In this document: positions 10,716 to 22,800 of the stretch, one piece after another
How positions within the stretch are numbered: position 1 is the first letter of the stretch
Layout: every line of letters starts with the position of its first letter
NCBI GenBank assembly: GCA_030686995.1
Contig: CM060692.1
Location: 14,923,465 to 14,987,464, forward strand
DNA from: Artemisia argyi
Taxonomy: Eukaryota > Streptophyta > Magnoliopsida > Asterales > Asteraceae
Reading direction: 5' to 3'
DNA length: 64,000 bases
Program-made: the position numbers and the translations under genes
Notes under the pieces: model-generated
Told to the model about the DNA's origin: nothing
The model's input: the letters and a program-made list of their open reading frames with translations, nothing else
Databases searched by the model: none

Positions 10716-11506
10716 TGTTGGTTTTATAGACAAAATAATAATAGTCGTGTGTTAGGATCGAACTTGAGATCACGGGATTGCACACAATACGTATGAAGAG
10801 GAAATGTAATAATTATTTATAAAATGTCATAATTAATTAGTAAACACAAAACAATTAAATAATAATTAGTATTATTGATTAATGACTAATTAATTATTAA
10901 ACGAAGATTAGGAAACTAATTACTAGACAATACATGGAAACAAAAGAAGGTTCCGGAATCCCCTATGGGGTACCATAGCCGATCGGCCCAAGGAGGTCAA
11001 CCCACCTCCTTTGTGTCTTGAGCTCCAAGTAATGTCTAGTATATAAGCAAACCCAAGGTGAAGGTTTTTCTCATAACTTGTACACACACAACTTGGTGTT
11101 TTCTTCTCCTTCTTTTCCTTGGTCGATCATCAAACCGAACACCATAAGGGTTTCGATTTCTTGCATCTAAAAATTGTTTTGTGATTATTACTTGCATAAA
11201 CTTTTCCTTGAATTAGTACGTGTGTACAAGAACGTGAATCAAACACACTATTGTTTGATTCTTGGATTGAATTACAAAAAGGTAAGGGGTAATTCATATA
11301 ATCCTTATAAACCCTAATTAGGGTTCATTGGTTCCGGAAGATTGCATTGATTCTTGTTCAGGCTAGAATCACTACGGTATGTTTACTATTTAAATTAATG
11401 ATTAATTAATTACATGTTATTTGATCTATTATAATTGCTTCCGCTCATGCTCACTTTGATGTTCATGGTTTATTAATATGATTGTCATGATATAATAATT
11501 CCAACA
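10716..11506 (+). repeat. 3' LTR of element A
   Basis: 791 bp; same as the 5' LTR except for four substitutions and a 9-bp duplication in the CT-rich part. TATA box at 11040-11047. Confidence 0.96.
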
Positions 11507-11592
11507 ATACAATCATACAAAGTTATAAACGATGTATAAAATGATCACTAATACCATGGATTATACAGTAAATGTTGAGTCAAACAACCATA

Positions 11593-11815
11593 TTTTCTTC
11601 AACTAGGAAGTTGCTTCTTCTATTTGGGGTTTGATTCGTTCTTGGTGCAATTTATCGTGCCCTCTGCCTTCTTCTTCTCAAGATTGGCTCGCATGGATTG
11701 ACAATTGTCCGGGTTCAAGTCTCAAAAAAGATTGTCTTTATGTTATCATCGCCTCTATGGTTTGGGCTACTTGGTAATATTGTAATAGTGACCCATTTAG
11801 CTCCCATACGTTAAG
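11593..11815 (+). pseudogene. LINE (L1) C-terminal fragment, truncated
   Basis: Translated with frame changes this reads like the end of a plant L1 reverse-transcriptase protein (the zf-RVT part): a Trp/Cys-rich stretch, then a segment like YVIIASMVWATW and a SHTLRK motif. The parallel copy at 49,559-49,930 is longer and reaches a SWIDWL motif near the C end. Here the tail is lost and the sequence jumps to 'aaaacattctactatac' at 11,816. Stops and frameshifts make it non-functional. Confidence 0.6.
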
Positions 11816-11839
11816 AAAACATTCTACTATACAAATCAC

Positions 11840-12336
11840 TAGAGGTGTTCATCGGTTCGGTTCTCGGTTAATCGGTTTATTCGGTTCGGATTGTTCGGTT
11901 AAAAATTTTTTTTGGGTCATAACCGAAAACCGAACCGAACCGAGAACCGATCCGAAGTTCGGTTCGGTTATGAGTTAAAACCGAAAACCGAATTTTATAC
12001 TTGAATTACACTATTTATATATTTTTTTAATTTAATTATATATATTTTTGGCAAAAAAATATTTCAAGCATAAAAAGTGTTTTTTATATTAGTATAAAAT
12101 TTTAATAGACATTTTATATATATATATATATAAAATAATATAAATATAACAAAAAAAGAATATATATTTATATAAATTCGGTTTTCGGTTCAGATAGCCA
12201 AACTCATATCCAAACCGAAAACTAAATTTTTTATTCGGTTCGGTTCGGTTTTGACAAATTCGGTTCGGTTATAAGTTTGGTTCGTTTTTTTCGATTAGGT
12301 TTATTCGGTTTATTACCCGAACCATGAACACCCCTG
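11840..12336. mobile_element. hAT-type MITE with 8-bp target duplication
   Basis: A 497-bp insertion bounded by CAAATCAC on both sides (11832-11839 and 12337-12344). Ends are inverted: left TAGAGGTGTTCATCGGTTCG, right (reversed) CAGGGGTGTTCATGGTTCGG. CAGGG ends and an 8-bp duplication are hAT traits; the left end carries two transitions. The interior is AT-rich with many 'ttcggtt' words in both orientations, so the whole can fold back. The segment at 50,018-50,045 is the uninterrupted empty site. No coding capacity; it depended on a transposase elsewhere. Confidence 0.85.
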
Positions 12337-12344
12337 CAAATCAC

Positions 12345-15300
12345 TTTAATTCGTCAAGTGAATTCTTGAAATGGTTATGACTTATTACTAGTTATAATAC
12401 ATGTGCACGCACAGAGTTTTTAAATTTTCGTTTTAATTATCTATTATTATTATCTATTAAGAAATGAACCACTTAACATGTTTCAAATGGTTTTACTTGG
12501 TGGACTAAAAATAAAAAATCAAATGTATATGTTATAACCTACCTATTATTTTAGGAGAATGCTTTTGGATTAAAAATTATATTTTATTATTCAAGTAAAA
12601 TCACATGATGATATTTGACTTGCATGAGATGTTAGTAATATATGCATTTAATTTTGCAAACCCGTGCTATCAATTTACGATGTGTTTTATAATTGTGATA
12701 TTTCTTTTACTTATATTTTCGTTAAAATATGTAGCATATTTAGATAGATTTGAAGATTGATTCATTTCCTTAATTATGAATAACCATCATATCATTTTTA
12801 CTAACGTACCTTTTTGTTTGGAAAGTTGTATTTTCATAAGTTTGTGTTATTTATTTCTCATATTTGATCATAAAATTACCAAACTAACATTGATGCTTAC
12901 ATTATAGCTTCTTTATTACATAAAGAGAAATAAATTAAAAAAAAAATGTAATGGGTAGAACTCAAATTTAATCTTAGGTTTTTGTATAATGTATAAAAAT
13001 AATTTTTCTTTAAGCCCGAACTATATAAGGAAATTATTATTACTTGTATAAGTAAATTATAAATGCATGAAAAAAATGACAAAGAGTATATTCGCAAGTC
13101 TTTTAGGATTGTTTGAATCCTTACCGACCTTTCACTTTAATGCAATTTTCTTCACAATTTGCCTAAATCATTAAGGTAAAAGACACCCATATTTTAGACC
13201 GTTGGTTGACACTCATAGTGTTATCAATGACAACAGACACCTGCTAAATTTTATTAACTCATTCAAAGACAAATTACACACCGAAAAGAATTCCTACCAT
13301 AAAATTCCCCATATAGGCACTAAAACACATCTTTGGTATATTAAAATACATTCATGTATTATCTAAATCAACAACTCAACTAAATTATACATTCATACTT
13401 TGAGCAGGCATAGAATATCATTCCATGATAATCATGTGTTGATACTTAATCCTCCTCTAAAAAACGCACACAACAAATAGCATTACACTTTAGTTTGTGT
13501 GCGATAGGATAATAAAACTGCAAAAACCACTAACATGTTGCATTATAGTGAGGATAACAACAAAGTTAGTCATAACATCAAATAAGAAAACTTCATATTA
13601 GAATTAAAGGGGTGTTTGGTTAGGCTTATTAAAGGTACTTATTGGCTTATTCAATTATCATAACACAATAAGTGTATGATAAAACTATAAGCTTTTTTTA
13701 GAAGCTTAGTGAAAAACCCATTAACTCACAACTAATTCTATTATAGCTTAGTGTGTTTATAGTAAAAACACAAATATTAATTATAGAAGTTATCAATAAA
13801 ACATAAAAAAGAGTTACTAAAAGTTTAAGACTAACATTAGTTTAAAAAAAATATTTAACGTATACTAAAACTAATTCGCATATTTACCAAATTTTGTAAT
13901 TTTAATGGATTAAAGTCTAAAACTAATGCTGATACTCATGTAATTTTAAACAAAGTTTATATTATAAAGTATAAGGGGTATAAAGTGTAAGGGGTTATTT
14001 GTGTTTTTTATAAGGTTATTAAAAAACATGAAAACTTGTAATTTTACACTTTACTCTATATAAATTATTTAAAATTCGATCACTAAAGTTTTATTAATTA
14101 CTTCCTCTTTTATTAACCAATATTTAAATAGGTTCATTACCGGTATTAGCAAAAACATTAACAACTAAGTCCTCTTAGCATTATCTATCTTATAATAATT
14201 CATGCTTTTTTCGTGAAATACTAATTATATCTCGTATGTCATCGTCAGTATACTACTAACACGAAGTGGACAAGCTTATGATGATGGCTTAGATGTTAAA
14301 TACTTGAAGCATTTTTAACATTGAATGTGAAACATATTTCAAACATTAAAAGGATGAAAATAAAAATTTTTTTTGAGCAAAATGAAAAATAAAAAGTAAA
14401 TATATAGAAAAATGTACATAAAAGTTTGGTGGACACCACTCGGCCACATGCATGACTTTGAAACATTTACAATTATTTTACTAGACCCAAAAATAAATAA
14501 TTAAGATTGCTTTTGTCAGAAAACTCATTTTCCTATAACAAATACTTTTGTCATTTTGTGCTATCTTCTTCACCAAACTTCATCTTTGTCGGAGACACTA
14601 AAGTCCGATCACATATTCTCCTTCATTTTCATTGTTTTTCTTTCTCTCTTCATTTGTGTATTTAGTTCTAAGGTGGTTCCTAAGTTATTTTTAAGGTGGG
14701 TCCTATAAAAAATTCTATATCGCTTCTAAAGAAATTTTCCGTCCAAGGTGGTTCCCGGGCACCACCTAAACATGCTTAGATCCGCCTCTGCATTTTTGGC
14801 TTTATATATTTTTTGACAATGACGATGCCATGGTTGGAGGATGATGATGGCTTTCATGAATGCAATGGCTACGCTGTAAACGAAGGAGATTGTCACAAAG
14901 AAAACATTCTACTTTACAAATCACTTTAACTCGTCAAGTGAAATCTTGAAATGATATGTTAATTCTTGGCTCGAATATTGCTTAGAACCCAAATGATTAC
15001 AACATCACCGACAAATATATATTGCAAGATTCTAACAATTTAAAGTTCAAAGCAAAACCCTTAGATTAGTTGCAATGGTTACACAACCCATGACCAGGAC
15101 ACCCTTAATGATGACCTTACACAAGACCAAACACCCATAATAGTGCTCTTACCGGTGAACCAAAACAGTTTTTTAAAGAAAATTAAAGTTTCACGATAAT
15201 TTAAAAACATTACATAATAATTCAAATAAAAACTTACACTAAAAAGAGTTAAACTTAAAATGTAACTTTTTTTTATTTATAAACAAAAGTGACAAGTAAA

Positions 15301-15640
15301 CCAAACCTTCTTAAATGTAAATTCATTTTTTATTAAAATAAAAAAAAAAACTAATTAAATAAAAAGATCATCTTCTTCTTCCTTAATAAAGCAGCCTCCA
15401 CCATCGATCTAAACTTCTTTTAAAAAAAACAAACACCCTCAACGGTAACTTAAAAAACTCATAACAAAGATCGGTTGCCTAGCCGATCAAATCAAACTCA
15501 AAATGATGGGTGGACGCGTTAGGTTGTGTCGTCGTAGGGGGGTCGCGTTCTCCAATCATTCAGTCTCCCATTAATTATGAATAGTCTTGCAAAAAAATAA
15601 TAATAATAATATAAAAAAAATAAAATAAATAACAATAAGC
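12345..15640. other. Non-coding interval
   Basis: No gene is visible; the longest open stretch is about 66 codons and AT-rich. 13,610-13,640 starts with ggggtgtttggttaggctta, a word seen at ends of small plant DNA transposons (compare 54,823-54,850), but no partner end was found. 14,818-15,000 parallels 50,505-50,760 and 49,999-50,070. Confidence 0.5.
14733..14790. mobile_element. Orphan right end of a CAGRGGCGGA-type transposon
   Basis: The sequence ends with gatccgcctctg at 14,790 and then joins 'catttttggctttatata', which is continuous with 'tgcatgtatttttggc' in the parallel copy near 50,475. Reversed, the end reads CAGAGGCGGATC, like the ends of the 51,969-58,179 element. I found no matching left end, so it is probably truncated. 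Confidence 0.4.
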
Positions 15641-16830
15641 AAATTGTAGCTTGTAAGGAGATTTTTGACATTTCATTCTTTAACTAATATTAGATACAAT
15701 ATCTTTAAAATTTTACAAACAACCATTCGTATTTGATGTTGCTTAGTTAATGGAAAAAGCAACGCAAAAAACAAGAAGCTATTTTTAAAATTTTGAACTT
15801 GTAATTGTAATCCCTCAACAAACCATACAAGGGCTTGATGGAAGATGCTAATAAAGACATAATTCTTTCAAAGCTTGAAGTTTCAATTTATAATTGGTTT
15901 CTTACATGCCATTTGACTCATCACAGAATGTGGGATGCAAACACATGCTTTACAAAACCACCATTGGTCATTTAGCTTTATACAAAAAATCAATCTTTGT
16001 TTTCTCAAAACATAAATATAACACTATAACAAAACACATAGTAATTAGATAAAATATGGTCTTATAATTGCATTTATCTATCTATCTTTTCTCTTGTTTT
16101 TTAAGGTTTTGTACATGTTATCTGCAATAAAACTTTAGATTTATAAATGCGACTTCATTTGTATCTTTTTTAAAATATATTTTTAACAACGTATCTTGAA
16201 CTACAATGTCACCAGTAACATATCTATCTTGTTTGTTGTTGTTGTGAAAATCTCCATGATAAAAGGTTGCCATATCGTATAATCTTGGACAAACAATCTG
16301 ACTGTTACAGAAAACATCAGGGCCATGTGGTTGCTGCTAGCTTTTCAAAAAGTAATATATCGATTGGTGGGTGGATGAAATACTCGGTCATGTATATGCA
16401 TCCCTTTTTATGTATAGGGTGATCATGTGTGTGAGAATTATTAAGAGTATAACATATGAAGAAAATCATTTGTATCTTAGAAGTTTAGAACAAACTTGTA
16501 TGCATTGTATCTTGTTATTTTATCCCTGTCACCATTGAGTGTCACACATTATATAGTTTAGAAATTGCTCTTTGATTTGTAAATGATCTATCAAACAGTA
16601 ATATTTTGATGGTAGTAACTTAAATGAATGTTAATCATAAATGAACAAACATATAGGAAGTTAGGATATTGAATAGTCGTATATGGCAATGAAAATTTAT
16701 GTGAATATAGTGGTGCGTTGCGAGTGATTATTGATGAAGTACTTCATGCATGGAGGATCTTTGAATCCAATTGTCATATAAGACTTAGAAATATCGTACA
16801 AATGCATGAGTATTTATTATTATTTGATGT

Positions 16831-16873
16831 AACCCACATCGGATAAAAAAGGAAACTATGTTAACTTTATATA
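16831..16873 (+). promoter_or_regulatory. U6-type promoter, copy 2
   Basis: USE aacccacatcg (16,831-16,841) matches 10 of 11 positions of RTCCCACATCG. TTTATATA (16,866-16,873) follows after exactly 24 nt. Spacing and TATA form are those of plant U6 promoters transcribed by RNA polymerase III. Confidence 0.6.
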
Positions 16874-16896
16874 CCAGAATATACTTGGATAAAACG

Positions 16897-17001
16897 CAGT
16901 GGATTAGTATTAAGTTTTCACGAATCTTGTGAACAACTTGTCGGATTCCACAAACGTCTTCACGAGATCCGTGAAAAATCTATGCTAGTTCTTGATTTTT
17001 T
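16897..17001 (+). ncRNA. Putative Pol III small RNA, copy 2
   Basis: About 105 nt from the expected start to a six-T terminator (16,996-17,001). It can form TTCAC-7nt-GTGAA near the 5' side and a second TTCAC-7nt-GTGAA near the 3' side; the middle ACTTGT stem seen in copies 1 and 4 is weakened here (four pairs). The last part, 'ctagttcttgatttttt', is shared with copy 4 and, more distantly, copies 1 and 3. Identity unknown. It could be a pseudogene of a small-RNA family. Confidence 0.4.
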
Positions 17002-18113
17002 AACAGTAAACTTTTCTTATCAAGTAAACGAAATATTATATGTCTTTTTCTTTAGGTAACTAGATAGATAAATATTTGTAACTATTATACAATTGGGCTA
17101 TTTCAAAGCCTTGTTAGTTGCATACTTGCATGTAAATATGATATTTCAGTTATATAATGAATCTCAGATTTCTTTGTAAACATGTTACTGTATTTTGTTC
17201 ATTACAATATCATACACTGATATGCCATCTCATAAGGAAAATATACCATGACATGAAGAAGCAATCTTGATTTTCCTTCGTTTTTTGAATTTTTTTGCAT
17301 TTATTTTGTTTCTTTCAAGTTTAAATCAAGTGAGTTGTATGTATTGCTCTAAATATGTTCATACTTATCTAGTTAAGGGAACATGCAAATTATTGATGTG
17401 TCTAAAGAGAATGGATTGGATCATTGTTGTTGGCCCAACCTTGATACGAAACCCAATTGGCCTACTTATTTACGAAGCCCAGTAGGTCCAATTTTTCTTA
17501 TTGTCGAGTGACTTTTTTAATCCAACTAAAATTTCAGGTTTCGCAAAAAAAAAAAAAAAAAAAGTTTACAAAACCTTTTCATAATATAAAAAACATATAC
17601 ACTTTCATAATTCATGATAAGAGGCCAAACGTTACCGAAATATATCATTACTATTAGGTTACGATGTTTTGAACACCCCAATAAAGTGTAACAAGTATTC
17701 ATCTTTAACAAACATTTCGCGTACCCAAATTTCGTATGTTAGAATTTACGAATTTCCTCGTTTTGTAATGGTAGTGTTCAATTTTTTCATATCCTACTAT
17801 TATATAGTGTTGTGGTTGATTTTTATCCTAACAAGATTCTTAGAAACTCCAACTTAGATCTTGATAGATAAAAAGAAACAAATAGTTTATATAATTAATG
17901 GATCTTAATAGTTATGGGACTTATTGTTGCAGGTGATGATTGATGAAGTACTTCGAAAATGATATTTGAATCCAATTATCATAGAAGACTAAGAAATAAA
18001 CCGACTGTAATAAGCACATAGATTGCATGTTATTTATTAGAAATACTTTGCCAATGCATGAGTTAAGAGTAAATCTATATACCTTAGTATTATTTGATGA
18101 AACCCAACTTTGT

Positions 18114-18254
18114 GTCCCACATCGGATTATAAAAGAAACTATGTTTATACGTGTTTGGGTTAGTATCAGTTTGCAAGGATATGGTGAATGAATTGTTCGA
18201 CTAAATAACTCTTTGGCCATAACTTCGCAAATTTATACGAGTCCTAGACTTTTT
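18114..18254 (+). ncRNA. Putative Pol III small RNA unit, copy 3 (decayed)
   Basis: USE gtcccacatcg (18,114-18,124) is a perfect match to the consensus, but the TATA-like tttatac (18,144-18,150) is only 19 nt away and the stretch after it is shorter than in the other copies. The RNA part keeps 'gttagtatcag', 'tatacgagtcctagac' and a T5 end (18,250-18,254). Hairpins are weak. Most likely an inactive relative. Confidence 0.3.
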
Positions 18255-18334
18255 AATACTTAAACAAAGTTAAAAAAAATCTTTTGTTATAGTGTAGTCG
18301 GAATATTGTACATCTTTTTCTTTAGGCAACTAGA

Positions 18335-18575
18335 TTGATAAAAGTAAAGTAAAGTAAAGTAACTCCCAATACCGTCTTCCACGGGTTATGGGTCCCAATA
18401 CCGTCTTCCACGGTGTATGGGGGAGGTTGAGATGTAGACAACCATACCCCTACCTAAGGTAGAGAGGCTGCTTCCGGTTCTACATAAGATAGAAAGGACC
18501 TTCGGCCTTTTGTAGGGAGTGAGGATCTAACCCTTGACCTCTAGGTTAAGAGGCAAGGGGAACCAAAATCAAAAA
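18335..18575 (-). mobile_element. SINE-like element
   Basis: Read on the minus strand: a head with 'aggtcaagggttagatcc', like a degenerate tRNA B box; a body with 'accttcggcc'-type and 'agcctctctacc' words typical of plant tRNA-derived SINEs; and a tail of (TTTAC)n, seen on the plus strand as four AAAGT units at 18,338-18,361. It interrupts the duplicated unit just after 'ctagattgata'. Target duplications are not clear. Confidence 0.55.
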
Positions 18576-18745
18576 CCACATAATCAATTAAAGTCAATAC
18601 AAATATATAACAGTCAACATAAACATGCCAAAGTGATTACATAACTATAAAATTTCTCATAAACATTCAAATTTAAATAACAATAGAAGATGCTTTGGAT
18701 GAGGATGGTGAAATTTAAGTAAGTGAGATGTAAGAAATGTGATTT
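18576..18745. other. Flank left of element D
   Basis: Plain AT-rich sequence without a recognisable feature. GATTT at 18,741-18,745 is the left target duplication of element D. Confidence 0.6.
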
Positions 18746-19261
18746 TATTGGAAAATATCTTATGTCAAACATATTAAACTTGAGGGGTTAATATGAAAAG
18801 TTTCTTAGTCTTATTTTACTAATGCTTAACTTTGGTGTTAGTATTGTTAGTTTTGTATGTGCAGGGACTTATGTGTAACATTGGGCTACATAAAGATTGA
18901 GATTGAGCTAGGGTTTGATATCTTTGCTCATTCGTTTCTCTGATCTCTCACACAGTCTCATTCTCTCAACTGTGGTTTAGCATTTGGGTTTAGTAGTAGT
19001 GTAGTTTAGTTATACATCAAGATCTTCTTGATTGTGGGTTTATATCTTTGGTATAGTTTGGTTTACTGGGTTTGGTTTTAGTGAGTGAGTTTGTAAGTAG
19101 CACCTAATAGAGGGACTACTAGTTTTCAGTTGTATTGTACTTGGCTTGAATCCGTGTTGGGGACAAGTCTTCTTGTGTATATTGTTATAATAAAAGTTCA
19201 CCAAGAGGTGGTTGGTTGGGTGATTTGATCTTGTGTTAGTAGTTTTGATACCATTTTTACA
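18746..19261 (+). repeat. 5' LTR of element D
   Basis: 516 bp. The TATA position reads TACATAAAG (18,887-18,895), while the 3' LTR has TATATAAAG (24,484-24,492). A single T-to-C change probably weakens the promoter of the full-length transcript. Confidence 0.93.
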
Positions 19262-19279
19262 TGGTATCAGAGCCCTAGG
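19262..19279 (+). promoter_or_regulatory. Primer-binding site of element D
   Basis: TGGTATCAGAGCCCTAGG directly follows the LTR and is the classic initiator-Met tRNA complement of plant Copia elements. Confidence 0.92.
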
Positions 19280-19868
19280 TTCTGATCTGGATTGGGTTAT
19301 GAGTGATTCTTGATTTTATCGGTTTTAGGGTTTTTTCTTGAAACCCTAATTTTTGGGGGTTTTTTGTTCTTGGATTAATTGGAAGCAATTGGTGGTGGTT
19401 TCTTGGAGAATCAACTGTTTATTGTTGATTCTTGGGTTTGATTTCATAAAACCCTAATTTGGAATTTGGGGGTTTTTTGAAAGCTTGTTGGTTGATTGAT
19501 TCTGGGTTGATTCTTGGATCAATTACTCTAGACTAAGTGAATCTAGAGTGATTGATTGGTTCTCCGCTGCATTTTCCGTATAGCACTGTAAGGTTCTTGT
19601 TTTTTCTCTTAAGATTAACTAGGTTTTAGTTAAGTGAGTGCAAACGAGTTGACTAACATCTTGATCTGCCATCATTGAATGGTGTGAATACCTGATCTGG
19701 TCAGCTCTAGTTCACTTGGCTAGGCCTAGGTTAGATCTTGGGTGTGTGTTTAGTTTAGAAGTTTTTTGTTTCTTATTGGTTTCTGTTAGTTGGTTATTTG
19801 TTTGGTTCTGTTTCTGTTTGCTGTTTCTGTTTATTTGTGGCTATCTGTTCTTGTTTTGTTTGTTCATC

Positions 19869-22800
19869 ATGGCTATTATGATTAGTAGTTTGGATCAGAG
19901 TAATCCTCTGCATCTTCATCCTAATGATTCTAATTGTGCTTCTATAGTGACTGTGAAATTGACTGGAGTTGAGAATTATAGGATCTGGGCCAGTGCTATT
20001 AAATTGGCCATACAAATTAAGAATAAAATGGGGTTTCTTGATGGTACTTGTCTTAGGTCTGCTTATGTTGCTAGTCCTTTGCTAGAAGCTCAATGGGATA
20101 TGTGTAATGCTGTTGTGTTAAATTGGATATTAACTTCATTATCTCAAGATGTGTATCTTGGTCATGTGTTTTCTGATAATGCTTCTGTTGTTTGGAAAGA
20201 TACTTATGATAGAATTGATGGTTCTGTTGTGTTTAATTTGCTTCAAAAAATTAACAACTTTAAACAAGGTGGTTTACCTGTTTCTGAGTATTATCACAAA
20301 TTGAATTCTTTATGGAGAGAATTTGATATTCTCACTAAGTTACCTGATTGTGTTTGTGAGGCTAGAGTTGAATTAATTGATCATGCTAAATTGTTGAAAC
20401 TTATGCAATTTCTTATGGGTCTTGATGACATTTATCAACCTATAAGAAGCAGTCTTCTAACTAGGGAAGTTCTTCCTGAAGTTAAAGATGCTTTTGTCAT
20501 AATTTCTAGGGAAGAATCTCATAGAGGAATACCTAGTACCTCTATGAAATTTGAGAAGCCTCAGGTTTCTGCATTTGTGTCTAGACCAAATGGGAATAAT
20601 AAGAGAAATTTTAATAACAATTGGCCTAGTAACAATGTGAATGGTAATAGAGGAAATTATGATAACTTGATTTGTAAGTATTGTGGTTTAAAAGGTCACA
20701 CTATTGACAGATGTTTTGAGTTAATAGGTTATCCACCTGGGTTCAAAAAGAATCCTAACTTGAAACCAGTTAATGGTTTTAATAAGAGCAATAATGTTGA
20801 TGTTAATAGTGATGGTAAAAATGCTAGTACTCTGTCCTTCACTAATGAACATGTATTAAAGTTGATGAGTTTTTTGAATGACAAAACCAGTACCTCTGCA
20901 CATGCCAATATGGCAGGTAGTACTTCTTGTTCCTTTTTTAATTGCAATGTGTTTTTTAATCAAAATTTCTATAGGTTTTTTTGTGCTAATTTAAAGGTTA
21001 ATGGTGTGAGTTATCATTTGGGTTGGATTATTGATTCTGGTGCTAACCAACATACGACTAATAATATTGATAAAATGTTTGGGGTTGTTGATATATCTGA
21101 CTTAAACATGACTGTTGGACACCCTAATGGTACTTTGGCCAAAATTACTCATGTGGGAAATTTGAGATTAAATAATAATGTTGTGTTGTTTGATGTGTTA
21201 GTTGTTTCTGAATATTCTGTTAGTCTTCTATCTGTTCATAAAATGATTAAAGATAGTAAGCTGTGTGTTGGTTTTGATGAAACTAAATGTTACATTCAGG
21301 ATTTGAAAAAGGAGAAAGTTCTGGGGACTGGTAGTGAGTTTGGTGGTCTTTACATGTTTGACAATGAATGTGTTAGTTCTGCTGTTATGAATAAGAGTGA
21401 GTTTTTTATATGCTATGTGTCTAAGGAAGTTTGGCATAATAGGCTTGGGCATCCTGCTAATTAGGTTTTGAAACTCTTAAAATCTTCTTTAAACTTGACT
21501 AATGTGAATCATGAAGGCCCTTGTGAGGTTTGTCATAAGGCAAAACAAAGCAGGGATCCTTTTCCTTTAAGTGAAACTAAGTCTATTGTTTTTGGACAAC
21601 TTATACATCTTGATGGGGTCCTTACAAAGTGATTAGCAGGGAGGGTTTTAAGTATTTTCTTACTATAGTTGATGACTATAGCAGGTCTGTATGGGTGTAT
21701 ATGCTTAAAACTAAAGATGAGGTGTTTGGAATGTTTGTTAGTTTTTATAACCTAGTTTTAACACAGTTTGATAAGAAAATCAAAATGATCAGATCTGATA
21801 ATGGAACTGAGTTTATAAATCATAACATGACTGATTTTGTTAATACTATGGGTATTATTCATCAAACTTCTTGTGCATACACACCACAACAGAATGGTAT
21901 AGCTGAAAGGAAACATAGACATCTATTAAATGTTGCTAGAAGTCTTATGTTTCAGGGAGGGATTCCTCTTGTGTTTTGGCCTGAGTGTATTCTAACTGCT
22001 ACATATTAGATTAACAGGCTTCCTTCCTCTGTTCTAAATGGCAAATCTCCTTTCTATATGGTTTATAAAAGAGAACCTAATCTGTCCCATCTTAGAAGTT
22101 TTGGGTGTTTGTGTTTTGTTACCATTTTAAAAACATCTGATAAGTTTTCTTCAAGGTCTGAAAAATGTGTTTTAATTGGATATGCTAGTGGTAAAAAGGC
22201 ATATAAGCTTTTGAGTCTTGAAAACAGAAATGTTTTATATTCCAGAGATGTTAAGTTTTATGAGACTGTGTTTCCATATAAAGCAAGTAAAAATGTTGTT
22301 TCTGAATGTGAACATGAGATTTCAAGTTTAAACTTTTTTGATAATGTTGAGTCTGAAACTACACCTGAAACTTCTGTTCCTGATCCTCCCAATGATGATA
22401 ATAATAGAGAAGGAAATACATCTGTTGGTAGAGAAGGTAGGGATCATCAACCAGAGGAGACTGTGCTTACTCAGTCACCTGGATTGGTTGAACAGATACA
22501 TTTTCCAGGTTCTGAGAGTGACTCACAGTCATCTGGATATGATGAGACACACCCTGCAACTCCCTTAGGTGATAATATAAGATCTGAGGGAAATGTTGGT
22601 TCTGAAAACATTTTTGAAAATAATGAGGAAGTTAGTCATAGAAGGTCTAAAAGAACTTCAAATTTGCCTGCTAAGTTGAATGATTATGTGCTTGATACTA
22701 AGGTTAGATATGGTTTAAACAAGTATGCAAATCATACTTTATTAAGTGCTGAGAATTGTTGTTTTGTATCTAATCTGAATAAATCTGTTGAACCAAGTAG

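Larger units (their letters stand above)
3359..11506 (+). mobile_element. Ty1/Copia retrotransposon A, complete
   Basis: An 8148-bp element with two LTRs (3359-4140, 10716-11506), primer site, one long gag-pol frame and polypurine tract in the right order. It is flanked by a perfect 5-bp target duplication ATACA (3354-3358 and 11507-11511). LTRs start TGTTGG and end CCAACA. By eye they differ at four substitutions plus one 9-bp indel, so insertion is recent. The order protease, integrase, reverse transcriptase, RNase H defines Copia. It is the only element here with full coding capacity. Element C is a decayed relative and B a non-coding relative. Confidence 0.97.
15640..17920 (+). repeat. 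Segmental duplication, copy 1
   Basis: About 2.3 kb collinear with 50,850-59,470 once the 6.2-kb hAT-like element there is removed. Landmarks in order: 'gacatttcattctttaacta', 'tgtaatccctcaacaaac', 'gtgggatgcaaacaca', 'ttgtgaaaatctccatgataaaa', the small-RNA unit, 'ttgggctatttcaaagcc', and 'catacttatctagttaaggg'. Parts also recur at 34,160-34,650, 2,300-3,270 and 17,905-18,330. No frame is conserved as protein. Confidence 0.85.

Noticed and set aside
17338..17412. Short shared peptide frame also found at about 58,890-58,970
   Set aside because: The DNA itself is nearly identical by segmental duplication; there is no sign of protein-level selection and downstream frames diverge.
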